DNA of 33,426 bases from Streptomyces sp. SID14478 (GTDB taxonomy: Bacteria > Actinomycetota > Actinomycetes > Streptomycetales > Streptomycetaceae), in the NCBI RefSeq assembly GCF_010548525.1, contig NZ_JAAGMG010000991.1, forward strand, positions 1 through 33,426. Reading direction: 5' to 3'. The notes under the pieces are model-generated. The model worked only from the letters and a program-made list of their open reading frames with translations. It was not told where the DNA came from and ran no database searches. Positions within the stretch are counted from its first letter, which is position 1. Every line of letters begins with the position of its first letter. Shown piece by piece: positions 22,702 through 30,434 of the stretch. The translations under genes were made by a program, and so were the position numbers.

Positions 22702-23859
22702 CTACAGCCCGAGGTCCTTGGCGATGATCGCCTTCATCACCTCACTGGTGCCGCCGTAGATCCTGCTGACCCGGGTGTCGGCGTACAGGCGGGCGATGGG
22801 GAACTCCTGCATGTAGCCGTATCCGCCGTGCAGTTGCAGACACGCGTCGATGATCCGGCCTGCAGTCTCGGTGCAGAACAGCTTGATCCGCGCGGCGTCC
22901 GCGGCCGTGAGGATCCCGGCGTCGTCCGCGGCGATGCCCCGGTCGGCGAGGGACTGCGCCGCCTCCAGCCCGGTGACGCAGTCGGCGAGCGTGAACTTGG
23001 TGTTCTGGAACTCGGCCACCGGCCTGCCGAAGACCTGTCGGTCGCGTACGTAGTGCCGGGTGAGGTCGACGGCCGCGGCCGCCGCGGCCACTGCCGCGAC
23101 GCCGATCGCCAGGCGCTCGCGCGGGAGGTGCGCGCCGAGGTGGACGAAGCCGTCGTCGACGCGGCCGAGCACGTCGCGGACCGGAACGCGCACGTCGGCG
23201 AAGGACAGTTCGCAGGTGTCCGAGGTGTGCAGGCCGATCTTGTCCAGCTGCCGCCCGATGGAGAAGCCCACGCTGGAGGTGTCGACCACGAGCAGGCTCA
23301 GGCCGTGCCGGCGGTCGTCCGCTTCGGAGGGAGAGGTGCGGGCGACGACCACGCACAGTTCGGAGTTGCGGGCGCCGGTGATGAACGTCTTGGCGCCGTT
23401 GAGCACATAGTGCTGTCCGTCGTCGGACAGCCGTGCCGTGGTGCGGATACCCGCGAGGTCGGAGCCGGCGCCGGGCTCGGTCATCGCGATGCACAAGGTG
23501 GTGGCGCCCGAGGCGATGCCGGGCAGCCAGCGCGCCTTCTGCTCGTCGGTGGCCAGGCGCAGCAGATAGGGCAGGACGACGCCGGTCGACACGAAGTAGT
23601 GCCCGAGGACGACGGCCGCCCGGGCGGCCTCCTCGGCGATGACGGCCTGGAACTTGTAGCTGGTGGGGCCGGGGCCGCCGTACTCCTCGGGGATGTCGAA
23701 GCCGGTCACGCCCAGGTCGCCGAGCTTGTGGAACAGGTCGCGGGGGACGCGCTGCGCCGTGAGCCACTCGTCGTACACGGGAGTGACTTCCTTGGCGAGG
23801 AAGTCCCGGACGACACCGCGGAAGGCCTCGTGCTCCTCGTCGTAGATGGTGCGCTTCAT
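22702..23859 (-). CDS. Acyl-CoA dehydrogenase
   Basis: This 385-residue flavoprotein of the acyl-CoA dehydrogenase family would carry out the first oxidation (alpha,beta-desaturation) of an acyl-CoA. Family signatures are visible: AMTEPGAGSDLAGIRT (125-140), YVLNGAKTFITGA (151-163) and the C-terminal LHGGYGYMQEF and RIYGGTSEVM. The usual catalytic Glu of medium-chain enzymes is replaced by Gly369 (IYGGTS). A Glu at the isovaleryl-CoA dehydrogenase position is present instead (Glu248 in PRERLAIG), which suggests a long- or branched-chain type. The ATG at 23859 has AAGGAG nine bases upstream. It lies 98 bases downstream of an acyl-CoA ligase gene and is probably co-transcribed with it. No electron-transfer flavoprotein genes are in the window. 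Confidence 0.93.
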   Translation of the reverse strand: MKRTIYDEEHEAFRGVVRDFLAKEVTPVYDEWLTAQRVPRDLFHKLGDLGVTGFDIPEEYGGPGPTSYKFQAVIAEEAARAAVVLGHYFVSTGVVLPYLLRLATDEQKARWLPGIASGATTLCIAMTEPGAGSDLAGIRTTARLSDDGQHYVLNGAKTFITGARNSELCVVVARTSPSEADDRRHGLSLLVVDTSSVGFSIGRQLDKIGLHTSDTCELSFADVRVPVRDVLGRVDDGFVHLGAHLPRERLAIGVAAVAAAAAAVDLTRHYVRDRQVFGRPVAEFQNTKFTLADCVTGLEAAQSLADRGIAADDAGILTAADAARIKLFCTETAGRIIDACLQLHGGYGYMQEFPIARLYADTRVSRIYGGTSEVMKAIIAKDLGL

Positions 23860-23957
23860 GATGTGTCGCTCCTTGTCGGGCGGGGCGGGTCAACGGCCTT
23901 GTCGCCAGGGGTGGTTGAGGTGCAGTAGGTGGGGGTCGTGCGGAGCGGGTCCCGGCG

Positions 23958-25505
23958 TCAGTGCGCCGCGCGCTCCTGACCCGCCCGACGGGCCCCGCGC
24001 AGCTCGCGCTTGAGGACCTTGCCCGCTCCGGAGACCGGGAGGGCGTCGATGAACTCGACGCTGCGGGGCACCTTGTAGTTGGCTATGTGGGCCCGGCAGA
24101 AGTCGGTCAGCTCCTCCGGGACGGCGGCGGAGCCCGGGTGCAGGACCACGACGGCGTGCACGCACTCGCCGTAGGTCGGGTCGGGGACGCCGATCACGGC
24201 GCAGGCGGCGACGGCCGGATGCCGGGCGAGTGTCTTCTCGACCTCGACGGAGTACACGTTCTCGCCGCCCGTGACGATCATGTCCTTGATCCGGTCGACG
24301 ACGAACAGGTAGCCCGCGGCGTCCATGCGTCCCGCATCACCGGTGTGCATCCAACTGCCGCGCAGCGCCTGGGCGGTCTCCTCGGGGCGGTTCCAGTAGC
24401 CGAGCATGACGTTGTCGCCGCGCACGACGATCTCACCGACCGTGCCGGTGGGCACTTCATGGTCCTCGGCGTCCACGACGCGGACGTCGACGGCGACCGT
24501 CGAGCGGCCGGCCGAACGGCGGCGCTCCGCGACGTGGTGGTCGTCGGGCAGCAGGAGCGTTGCCACCGGGCCGAGTTCGGTCATGCCGTAGGCCTGGACG
24601 AAGCCGGCGTGGGGGAAACGCAGCATCGAGCGCTCCAGGACGGCCTCGGGCATCGGGGACGCGCCGTACACCACGGTGCGCACGCTGCTCAGGTCGGCGG
24701 TGTCGGCGTCCGGGTGGTCGCACAGCAGCTGGAGCATGGTGGGCACGAGCAGGGTGTCGGTGATCCGGTGCCGCTCGAGGGCGGCCAGCACGGCCGCGGG
24801 CTCGAACGCGGGGACCATCACATGGGTGGTCTCGCGGAGCGTGCCCATGACCCAGGCAGCGAGATCGGCGAGGTGGAACATGGGCGCGGCGTGCAGGAAC
24901 CGGCCGTGTGCCGTGGCCACCGGATACGTGGCCAGCGCGCCGGCCGCGTTGCCGAGGACGTTGTCGTGGCTGAGGGCAACTCCCTTGGCCCGTCCGGTGG
25001 TTCCGCCCGTGTAGAAGATCCCGAAGAGGTCGGACCCGCCGCGGTACGCGTCCTCGGCGGGAGCGGCGTCGGTCAGCAGGTCCTCGTAGGGCAGCCAACC
25101 GGTGGGGGTGGCGTGCTCGCCCCAGTGGACGACCGTGGTCAGTGTCGGGCAGCGGTCCTCGAGCTCGTGCGCCGCCGCGGCGAAGTCGTCGTCGGCCAGG
25201 AGGAGACGGATGCCCGCGTCGTCCACGGCGAAGGCGTTCTCGGCGAGGGACCAGCGCGTGTTGAGCGGGACGACCACCAGTCCGGCCCACGCGCAGGCGA
25301 ACAGCGCCTCGTGGTAGCGGTCGGAGTTCATCGCGAGGATGCCGACGCGCTCGCCCGCCTCCAGGCCGCGTGCCTTCAGCGCTCCCGCCAGCCGGGCGAC
25401 GCGGTCGGCGGACTGCGCCACGGTGGTGGTGCGTGTGCCGCAGATGGTCAGCGGGCGGTCCGGTTCGCGCTGCACGAGGCGGTGCAGGCAGTGGGTGATG
25501 CGCAA
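23958..25505 (-). CDS. Acyl-CoA ligase (AMP-forming)
   Basis: This 515-residue ANL-superfamily enzyme would activate a carboxylic acid to its CoA thioester through an acyl-adenylate. Core motifs are present in order: YTGGTTGRAKG (165-175), YGMTE (306-310), HTGDAGR, VDRIKDMIVTGGENVYS, and the C-terminal catalytic Lys in GKVLKREL (Lys496). The length is normal. The start is a TTG at 25505 with AAGGGG about six bases upstream; it begins the protein at MRITHCLHRL. It opens a two-gene minus-strand unit with the acyl-CoA dehydrogenase and is divergent from the thiolase operon, so it supplies the substrate for that pathway. Chain type (fatty, branched or steroid-derived) cannot be told. Confidence 0.93.
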   Translation of the reverse strand: MRITHCLHRLVQREPDRPLTICGTRTTTVAQSADRVARLAGALKARGLEAGERVGILAMNSDRYHEALFACAWAGLVVVPLNTRWSLAENAFAVDDAGIRLLLADDDFAAAAHELEDRCPTLTTVVHWGEHATPTGWLPYEDLLTDAAPAEDAYRGGSDLFGIFYTGGTTGRAKGVALSHDNVLGNAAGALATYPVATAHGRFLHAAPMFHLADLAAWVMGTLRETTHVMVPAFEPAAVLAALERHRITDTLLVPTMLQLLCDHPDADTADLSSVRTVVYGASPMPEAVLERSMLRFPHAGFVQAYGMTELGPVATLLLPDDHHVAERRRSAGRSTVAVDVRVVDAEDHEVPTGTVGEIVVRGDNVMLGYWNRPEETAQALRGSWMHTGDAGRMDAAGYLFVVDRIKDMIVTGGENVYSVEVEKTLARHPAVAACAVIGVPDPTYGECVHAVVVLHPGSAAVPEELTDFCRAHIANYKVPRSVEFIDALPVSGAGKVLKRELRGARRAGQERAAH

Positions 25506-25525
25506 GGCGGCCCCTTCCCTAGATG

Positions 25526-25543
25526 TGAACCATCATGAGTTCA
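25526..25543. promoter_or_regulatory. Inverted repeat TGAAC-N8-GTTCA near the ligase start
   Basis: An 18-base inverted repeat with five-base arms lies 20 bases upstream of the ligase TTG start and downstream of the putative minus-strand promoter. It could be an operator for the double TetR regulator encoded at 28614-29804. Confidence 0.35.
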
Positions 25544-25563
25544 GCGTGACTCGCTGCGAGGTC

Positions 25564-25591
25564 AGTGTAGGCAGTAGCCAGCACCCCGCAA
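25564..25591 (-). promoter_or_regulatory. Possible promoter for the ligase/dehydrogenase unit
   Basis: On the minus strand TTGCGG (25591-25586) is followed after 16 bases by TACACT (25569-25564), a fair principal-sigma promoter. The start would lie near 25557, about 50 bases before the ligase TTG. The inverted repeat at 25526-25543 would fall in the leader. Confidence 0.4.
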
Positions 25592-25661
25592 GAGTCTAAG
25601 TGAATCTCCGATAGTTTTGCTGTTATGGTCCACGACAGACATCGAGCTGCGGGAGGACCGG

Positions 25662-26846
25662 ATGGCTGATCGAGTGTTCGTTGCCGGAGTGGGCATGGCC
25701 CCCTTCGCGACACCGCGTACCAGCGCCCCCTACGACGGGATGGCACAGGAGGCCGCGCTGCGGGCGCTCGCCGACGCGGGCGTCTCCTACGACGACGTCC
25801 AGCAGGCCTACGCCGGATATGTGTACGGCGATTCGGCGAGCGGGCAGAACGCCCTCTATGGCGTCGGGATGTCCGGCATCCCGATCGTCAACGTCAACAA
25901 CAACTGCTCCACCGGCTCGTCGGCGCTGTGGCTGGCCCGCCAGGCGATCCTCGGCGGCGCGGCCGACTGCGTGCTGGTCCTCGGCTTCGAGCAGATGCAG
26001 CGCGGGGCACTCGTCTCCCACTGGGAGGACCGGCCGGCACCGCTGGCCCGCTTCGAGCAGATCGCGGCGGGAGTGCAGGGCGAACACCCCGACGTCCCTT
26101 CCGCGGCCCGCCTGTTCGGCGGGGCGGGACGCGCGTACATGGAGCGCTACGGCGTCGGTCCCGAGCTGTTCGCCCGGATCGCGGTCAAGGCCCGCAGGCA
26201 TGCGCGGCACAACCCCAACGCCGTCTTCCGCGACCAGGTCACCCTCGACGAGGTGCGGCAGTCACCCATGATCTTCGACCCGCTCACCCGGCTCCAGTGC
26301 TGCCCGCCGACCTGTGGGGCCGCTGCGGCCGTGCTCGTCACTGAGGACTTCGCGCACGCGCGCGGCCTGCGCACCGACGTGGCGATCTGCGCCCAGGCGC
26401 TGACGACCGACACCCCCGCGTCGCACTCCGGCGACCGCATGAGCCTGGTCGGCTACGACATGGCCCGCGCCGCCGCCGACCGGGTCTACGAGCAGGCGGG
26501 CGTCGGTCCCGGGGACATCCCGGTCGTCGAACTGCACGACTGCTTCACCACGAACGAGGTGCTCAGTTACGAGGCGCTGCGGCTGACGCCCGAGGGCACG
26601 GCGGAGAAGTTCGTGCGCGACGGCGACCACACCTACGGCGGACGCGTGGTCACCAACCCCTCGGGAGGGCTGCTCTCCAAGGGGCATCCGCTCGGGGCCA
26701 CCGGGCTCGCCCAATGCGCCGAACTGACCTGGCAGTTGCGTGGCGAGGCCGAAGCACGGCAGGTCGAGGGGGCCTCGCTCGCCCTCCAGCACAACATCGG
26801 GCTCGGCGGCGCGGCAGTCGTCACGCTGTACGAGAAGGTGGGCTGA
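25662..26846 (+). CDS. SCP-x-type thiolase / lipid-transfer protein
   Basis: This 394-residue thiolase is of the SCP-x (non-specific lipid-transfer) branch. The nucleophilic Cys82 lies in NNNCSTGSSALW. His292 is in ELHDCFTTNE and His342 in GHPLGATG, with HNIGLGGAAVVTLY at the C-terminus, typical of SCP-x rather than classical thiolases. It would cleave a 3-ketoacyl-CoA with CoA, or act as a retro-aldolase as Ltp2 does in steroid side-chain breakdown; the intact Cys favours thiolysis. I chose the ATG at 25662 with GGGAGG five bases upstream. It is the first gene of the plus-strand operon and is divergent from the ligase. No DUF35 partner gene is present. Confidence 0.92.
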   Translation: MADRVFVAGVGMAPFATPRTSAPYDGMAQEAALRALADAGVSYDDVQQAYAGYVYGDSASGQNALYGVGMSGIPIVNVNNNCSTGSSALWLARQAILGGAADCVLVLGFEQMQRGALVSHWEDRPAPLARFEQIAAGVQGEHPDVPSAARLFGGAGRAYMERYGVGPELFARIAVKARRHARHNPNAVFRDQVTLDEVRQSPMIFDPLTRLQCCPPTCGAAAAVLVTEDFAHARGLRTDVAICAQALTTDTPASHSGDRMSLVGYDMARAAADRVYEQAGVGPGDIPVVELHDCFTTNEVLSYEALRLTPEGTAEKFVRDGDHTYGGRVVTNPSGGLLSKGHPLGATGLAQCAELTWQLRGEAEARQVEGASLALQHNIGLGGAAVVTLYEKVG

Positions 26847-26848
26847 CC

Positions 26849-27301
26849 ATGCCGATCGACGAACAGAAGGCGCTGGCCCTCGAGTTCGCGCCGTTCGAGG
26901 TCACGCTCGAGCGCGGACGGCTGAGGATGTTCGCCGCGGCCATCGGCGATACCGTCCCCGTCCACACGGACGTCGCGGCCGCCCGGGGCGCCGGGCACCC
27001 CGATCTGCTCATGCCGCCCACCTTCTTGTTCTCCGTGGAGTTGGAGGCGCCGCGCCCGTTCGGACACCTCGACGACCTGGGCATCGAGCTGGCGACCGTG
27101 CTGCACGGCGAACAGCGCTTCACCTACCACCGGCTCGTGCACGCGGGGGACACCCTGCGGGTGGAGCAGCGGATCGTCAGCGCGACGGCCAAGACCCCCG
27201 CCATGGACTTCCTGGTCAGGCGCAGCGAGTTCCGGCGAGAGGGCGAACTGGCCGCCACCGCGGAGACGTTGACCATCGTGCGACACGGAGGCCTCGCATG
27301 A
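26849..27301 (+). CDS. MaoC-like N-terminal (hot-dog) dehydratase-domain protein
   Basis: This 150-residue single hot-dog-fold protein is of the FAS1-DH/MaoC N-terminal type (FEVTLERGRLRMFAAAIGD, then HPDLLMPPTFLF and RLVHAGDTLRVEQRI). Proteins of this type usually pair with a catalytic MaoC partner to form a heteromeric enoyl-CoA hydratase, as ChsH1/ChsH2 do in mycobacterial steroid degradation. Here the catalytic partner is encoded immediately downstream with an ATGA overlap. The start ATG lies two bases after the thiolase stop, so the three genes are tightly coupled. The pairing is inferred from the family and the gene order. Confidence 0.87.
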   Translation: MPIDEQKALALEFAPFEVTLERGRLRMFAAAIGDTVPVHTDVAAARGAGHPDLLMPPTFLFSVELEAPRPFGHLDDLGIELATVLHGEQRFTYHRLVHAGDTLRVEQRIVSATAKTPAMDFLVRRSEFRREGELAATAETLTIVRHGGLA

Positions 27302-27699
27302 CCGTCCCCACGCCTCTCGTCGCAGGCACCGTCCTGGAACCGCTGCACCTGCCGCCGGTCGGCCGCACCACGCTCGCCCTGTTCGCCGGCGCTTCCGGCG
27401 ATCACAACCCGCTCCACATCGACCTCGACGAGGCGCGGGCCGCCGGCCTGGAGGACGTGTTCGCGCACGGCATGCTCTCGATGGCCTATCTCGGCCGTCT
27501 GCTGACCGACTGGGCACCGCAAGAGCGCATCCGGTCCTTCGACGTCCGCTTCGTGGCCCTCACTCCGCTGCACGCCCGGCCCACCTGCCACGGCTCCGTC
27601 CGCGCCGTCGAGGACGGTGTCGCCGCCATCGCCCTCGACGTACGCCTGGCCGACGGCACCACCACGCTGACCGGTACCGCCCTCGTCGACGCTTCCTGA
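27298..27699 (+). CDS. MaoC-family enoyl-CoA hydratase
   Basis: This 133-residue hot-dog protein carries the R-specific hydratase motif FAGASGDHNPLHIDLDEA (about residues 29-46), whose Asp and His form the catalytic dyad, then FAHGMLSMAYLGRLL. It would hydrate a trans-2-enoyl-CoA to the 3-hydroxyacyl-CoA. Its ATG overlaps the stop of the preceding MaoC-like gene by four bases. The previous protein lacks the catalytic motif and this one has it, so they probably work as one two-chain enzyme. The substrate's chain nature is unknown. Confidence 0.9.
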   Translation: MTVPTPLVAGTVLEPLHLPPVGRTTLALFAGASGDHNPLHIDLDEARAAGLEDVFAHGMLSMAYLGRLLTDWAPQERIRSFDVRFVALTPLHARPTCHGSVRAVEDGVAAIALDVRLADGTTTLTGTALVDAS

Positions 27700-27735
27700 C
27701 CCCGCCCCATCACCCGCCCTCAGGGAGGCAGCTCC

Positions 27736-28563
27736 ATGTCCCATCTCGCGCACAAGACCGCTCTCATCACGGGATCCGGCCGCGGCATCGGCCGCGCGAT
27801 CGCCCTCAAACTCGCGGCGCAGGGCGCCGACGTGGTCGTCAACGACCTTGACGCCGCACCGGCCGCCGAGACCGTGGCCGCCGTCGAGGCGGTCGGCGGC
27901 CGGGCGGTCGCCCACGTCGGCAGCGTCACCGACGACGGCTTCGCCGACGCCTTCGTGAAGACGGCCGTCAGCACCTTCGGCGGCATCGACATCATCGTCA
28001 ACAACGCCGGTTACACGTGGGACAACGTCATCCAGAAGATGGACGACGAGCAGTGGGACGCCATCATGGACGTCCACCTCAAGGCCCCGTTCCGGCTCCT
28101 TCGGGCCGCCCAGCCGGTCCTGCGCGACCAGGCCCGCAAGGACTCCGAGGCCCGAACGCCGACCGTGCGCAAGGTCGTCAACATTTCCTCCGTCGCCGGC
28201 CTCGGCGGCAATGCCGGGCAGGCCAACTACGCCGCGGCCAAAGCGGGCGTCACCGGACTGACCAAGACGCTGGCCAAGGAGTGGGGCCGCTACAACGTCA
28301 CGGTGAACACCGTCGCCTTCGGCCTGATCGCCACGCGGCTCACTGAAGCCTCCGCCGACGGCCCCGGAACCATCGACATCTCCGGGCGCAGGATCGCGGT
28401 CGGCGTGAACCCGGCGCTCCTCGCCGCCGCGGAACAGATGATCCCGCTGGGCCGGGCAGGCACGGTCGAGGAGGCGGCGGGCGCCGTCTACCTGCTGTGC
28501 ACCCCGGAGTCCGACTACGTCAGCGGCCAGACCCTGGTATGTGGCGGCGGCTGGAACAACTGA
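27736..28563 (+). CDS. Short-chain dehydrogenase (probable 3-hydroxyacyl-CoA dehydrogenase)
   Basis: This 275-residue classical SDR has the cofactor motif TGSGRGIG (12-19), NNAG (89-92), the catalytic Ser152 and the YxxxK pair Tyr165/Lys169, all intact. It resembles FabG and the SDR domain of peroxisomal multifunctional enzyme type 2. An Asp (NDLDA) after the second beta strand favours NAD over NADP. In this operon it would oxidise the 3-hydroxyacyl-CoA made by the MaoC pair to the ketoacyl-CoA used by the thiolase. The ATG follows CAGGGAGG and lies 36 bases after the MaoC gene. Two residues, VGVNPALL, in the late loop are unusual for FabG, so a specialised substrate is possible. Confidence 0.92.
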   Translation: MSHLAHKTALITGSGRGIGRAIALKLAAQGADVVVNDLDAAPAAETVAAVEAVGGRAVAHVGSVTDDGFADAFVKTAVSTFGGIDIIVNNAGYTWDNVIQKMDDEQWDAIMDVHLKAPFRLLRAAQPVLRDQARKDSEARTPTVRKVVNISSVAGLGGNAGQANYAAAKAGVTGLTKTLAKEWGRYNVTVNTVAFGLIATRLTEASADGPGTIDISGRRIAVGVNPALLAAAEQMIPLGRAGTVEEAAGAVYLLCTPESDYVSGQTLVCGGGWNN

Positions 28564-28613
28564 CCTGCCGATAGGCTGGTCGCATCGAATCGCGGTACAC
28601 AGAAAGGCCCCCA

Positions 28614-29804
28614 GTGACGGCGCAGCAAGCCGGTACCGAGCAGCCCCTGCGCCGCACGCGCCCGTCGAACCGGCGCCAGCTCATCCTCGCCGCGGCCCGT
28701 GATCTGATCAGCGTGCGCGGATACGAGCAGGTCGCCATGGGGGACATCGCCGAAGCGGTGACGATCAGCCCGTCTGCCCTGTACCGGCACTTCAGCAGCA
28801 AGCAGGACCTGCTCTTCGAGGTCCTGTCCTCCTCCGTGACGCCCATCACCGTACGGCTGGAGGAGATGAGTTCGCCCTTCCGGGCCGACTGGGTGGGCGA
28901 ACTCGTCACGGTCGCCACCGAGCACGCCCAGTCGGGCATGTTGTGGCAGCGGGAGACGATGCACCTGTCCGAGTCCCAACAGGCCCTGGTGCACGCCGAG
29001 ATCCGCGCCGTGGGCCGGCTCGTCGCCGGGTTGATCCGGCGGACGCGGCCCGAACTGGCCCCCGAACAGGCCGACTACCTGGCCTGGGCCACGCTCGCTG
29101 TGCTGCTGAGTCCCGGGTGGCATCGCTCCGGCGAGATGGTGAGCGGCCCGCTGCTGACGTCGATGGTGCACACGGTGGTGCATTCCCCCGCACCGACGCC
29201 GGCCGAGGGGACGCGCCGCGTCCCGTTGGGCCTCAAGCCCCGGTCGCGGCGCGAGCACCTGCTCGCCGAGGCCATCCGGCTGTTCTCCGAGCGCGGGTAC
29301 ACGCGCGTGGCCATCGAGGACATCGGCGCCGCCCTCGGCATCGCGGGCCCCAGCGTCTACAACCACTTCGCCACCAAGGCCGACATCCTCGTCACCGCCC
29401 TGAACCGCGGCTGGTCCTACCTGCTGATGGACCTCGGCGACGTCCTCGCCACGGCCCCCGACGTCGAAGAGGCCCTGGGCGGTGTGGTCCGCTCGTACGT
29501 CACGCTGTCCTTGCGGCACCCGGCGATCATCGGCCTGCTGCTGACCGAGGCGCGGCAGTTGCCCGAGGAGTCGCAGACGACGCTGCTCCAGGCGCAGCGC
29601 GAGTATCTGGCCGAGTGGACGGCTCTGGTCCGTGCGGTGGCACCGGCAGTCTCCGACACCGAGGGGCGCCATCGCGTGGCGGCGGCCGTGGCCCTGGTCA
29701 ACAACCTGATGCGGACCCCGCACGTCCGGGACCGCTTCGCGCTGGAGCGGGCGCTCCCTCAGCTGTGCCTGTCCCTGCTCGTCCCCGGGCACTCCGAACG
29801 GTAG
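28614..29804 (+). CDS. Double-domain TetR family regulator
   Basis: This 396-residue protein is about twice the normal length for TetR and has two complete TetR units. The first DNA-binding helix-turn-helix spans about residues 41-60 (AMGDIAEAVTISPSALYRHF) and the second about residues 231-252 (AIEDIGAALGIAGPSVYNHF). Each is followed by a helical ligand-type region, joined by a linker near 191-210 (SPAPTPAEGTRR). A tandem protein could act as an intramolecular pseudodimer. The GTG at 28614 has AAAGG about seven bases upstream; the gene lies 50 bases after the SDR gene. It probably controls the acyl-CoA operons on both sides of 25506-25661. Confidence 0.9.
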   Translation: MTAQQAGTEQPLRRTRPSNRRQLILAAARDLISVRGYEQVAMGDIAEAVTISPSALYRHFSSKQDLLFEVLSSSVTPITVRLEEMSSPFRADWVGELVTVATEHAQSGMLWQRETMHLSESQQALVHAEIRAVGRLVAGLIRRTRPELAPEQADYLAWATLAVLLSPGWHRSGEMVSGPLLTSMVHTVVHSPAPTPAEGTRRVPLGLKPRSRREHLLAEAIRLFSERGYTRVAIEDIGAALGIAGPSVYNHFATKADILVTALNRGWSYLLMDLGDVLATAPDVEEALGGVVRSYVTLSLRHPAIIGLLLTEARQLPEESQTTLLQAQREYLAEWTALVRAVAPAVSDTEGRHRVAAAVALVNNLMRTPHVRDRFALERALPQLCLSLLVPGHSER

Positions 29805-30028
29805 ATGCTTCTGCGGGATGGTGGCGGAAGCCGCTCACCGGCTCGCACGCCGACCCCCATGTGACCTGCACCACAAGAACCGAGGGGGCGGGAGCGGCTG
29901 GAGCGGGTCGATCGGCCCGGTCCGCGGTGACCTCCGCCGCGCTCGCGCCGCCTGCGCCCGGCGGACCATGGAGGCATGCGCAGGCGCCGGGGCCTGCCAC
30001 CCCGCCCCAGCGACACGGAGGTTCCGCC

Positions 30029-30412
30029 ATGCCCTCGACTGCGTCCTTGCCGGCCCTGCTCCGCCGTGCCTTCCGGGTGCTGGAACGGCCGGAGGTCGCG
30101 ATCGCGCTCGACGCCGACAGTCTGGTGGTACGCGTCCCCGGCGAGGGGGCGCGGTGGGAGGCCGGCAGCACGCAGACCGTGGCGTGGTGGGTCGTCGGCC
30201 CGCTGGGGCATCGGGTGGACATCCGGCTCGTCTCGGGCACCGGGACGCGGATCCGCACCGAAGCGGTACTGGTCACCGAAGTCGACCCCCACGACCTGCG
30301 GGCCCGGGTGACGGTGCCCGCGCTCGCCCCCGGCCCCTACCGCGTCCAGATCACCTCGGCGCCGGGCGTGCTCGACGCCTACAGCGCGCCCGTGACGCTC
30401 GCCCCGGCCTGA
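30029..30412 (+). CDS. Small Kre9/KNH-like Ig-fold domain protein
   Basis: This 127-residue beta-rich protein matches the pattern of the Kre9/KNH N-terminal Ig-like domain (PF10342): VPGEGARWEAGSTQTVAWW (about residues 37-55), then VDIRLVSGTGTRIRTEAVL, and a final APGPYRVQITSAPGVLDAYS. In fungi the domain occurs in cell-wall beta-glucan assembly proteins; in bacteria its role is obscure. There is no signal peptide, so it appears cytoplasmic. The ATG has GGAGG seven bases upstream. It lies alone, convergent with the GntR gene with 22 bases between them. The 224 bases before it show nothing I can name. The domain call is by pattern only. Confidence 0.7.
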   Translation: MPSTASLPALLRRAFRVLERPEVAIALDADSLVVRVPGEGARWEAGSTQTVAWWVVGPLGHRVDIRLVSGTGTRIRTEAVLVTEVDPHDLRARVTVPALAPGPYRVQITSAPGVLDAYSAPVTLAPA

Positions 30413-30434
30413 ACGGGCGGGGCGGCGGCGGGAG

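Noticed and set aside
22704..22717. Small inverted repeat CGGGC/GCCCG at the convergent TetR and acyl-CoA dehydrogenase ends
   Set aside because: Only a five-base stem within coding sequence; too weak to call a terminator at this GC content.
23961..25538. Plus-strand open frame opposite the acyl-CoA ligase
   Set aside because: The ligase core motifs are all on the minus strand; the plus frame has none.
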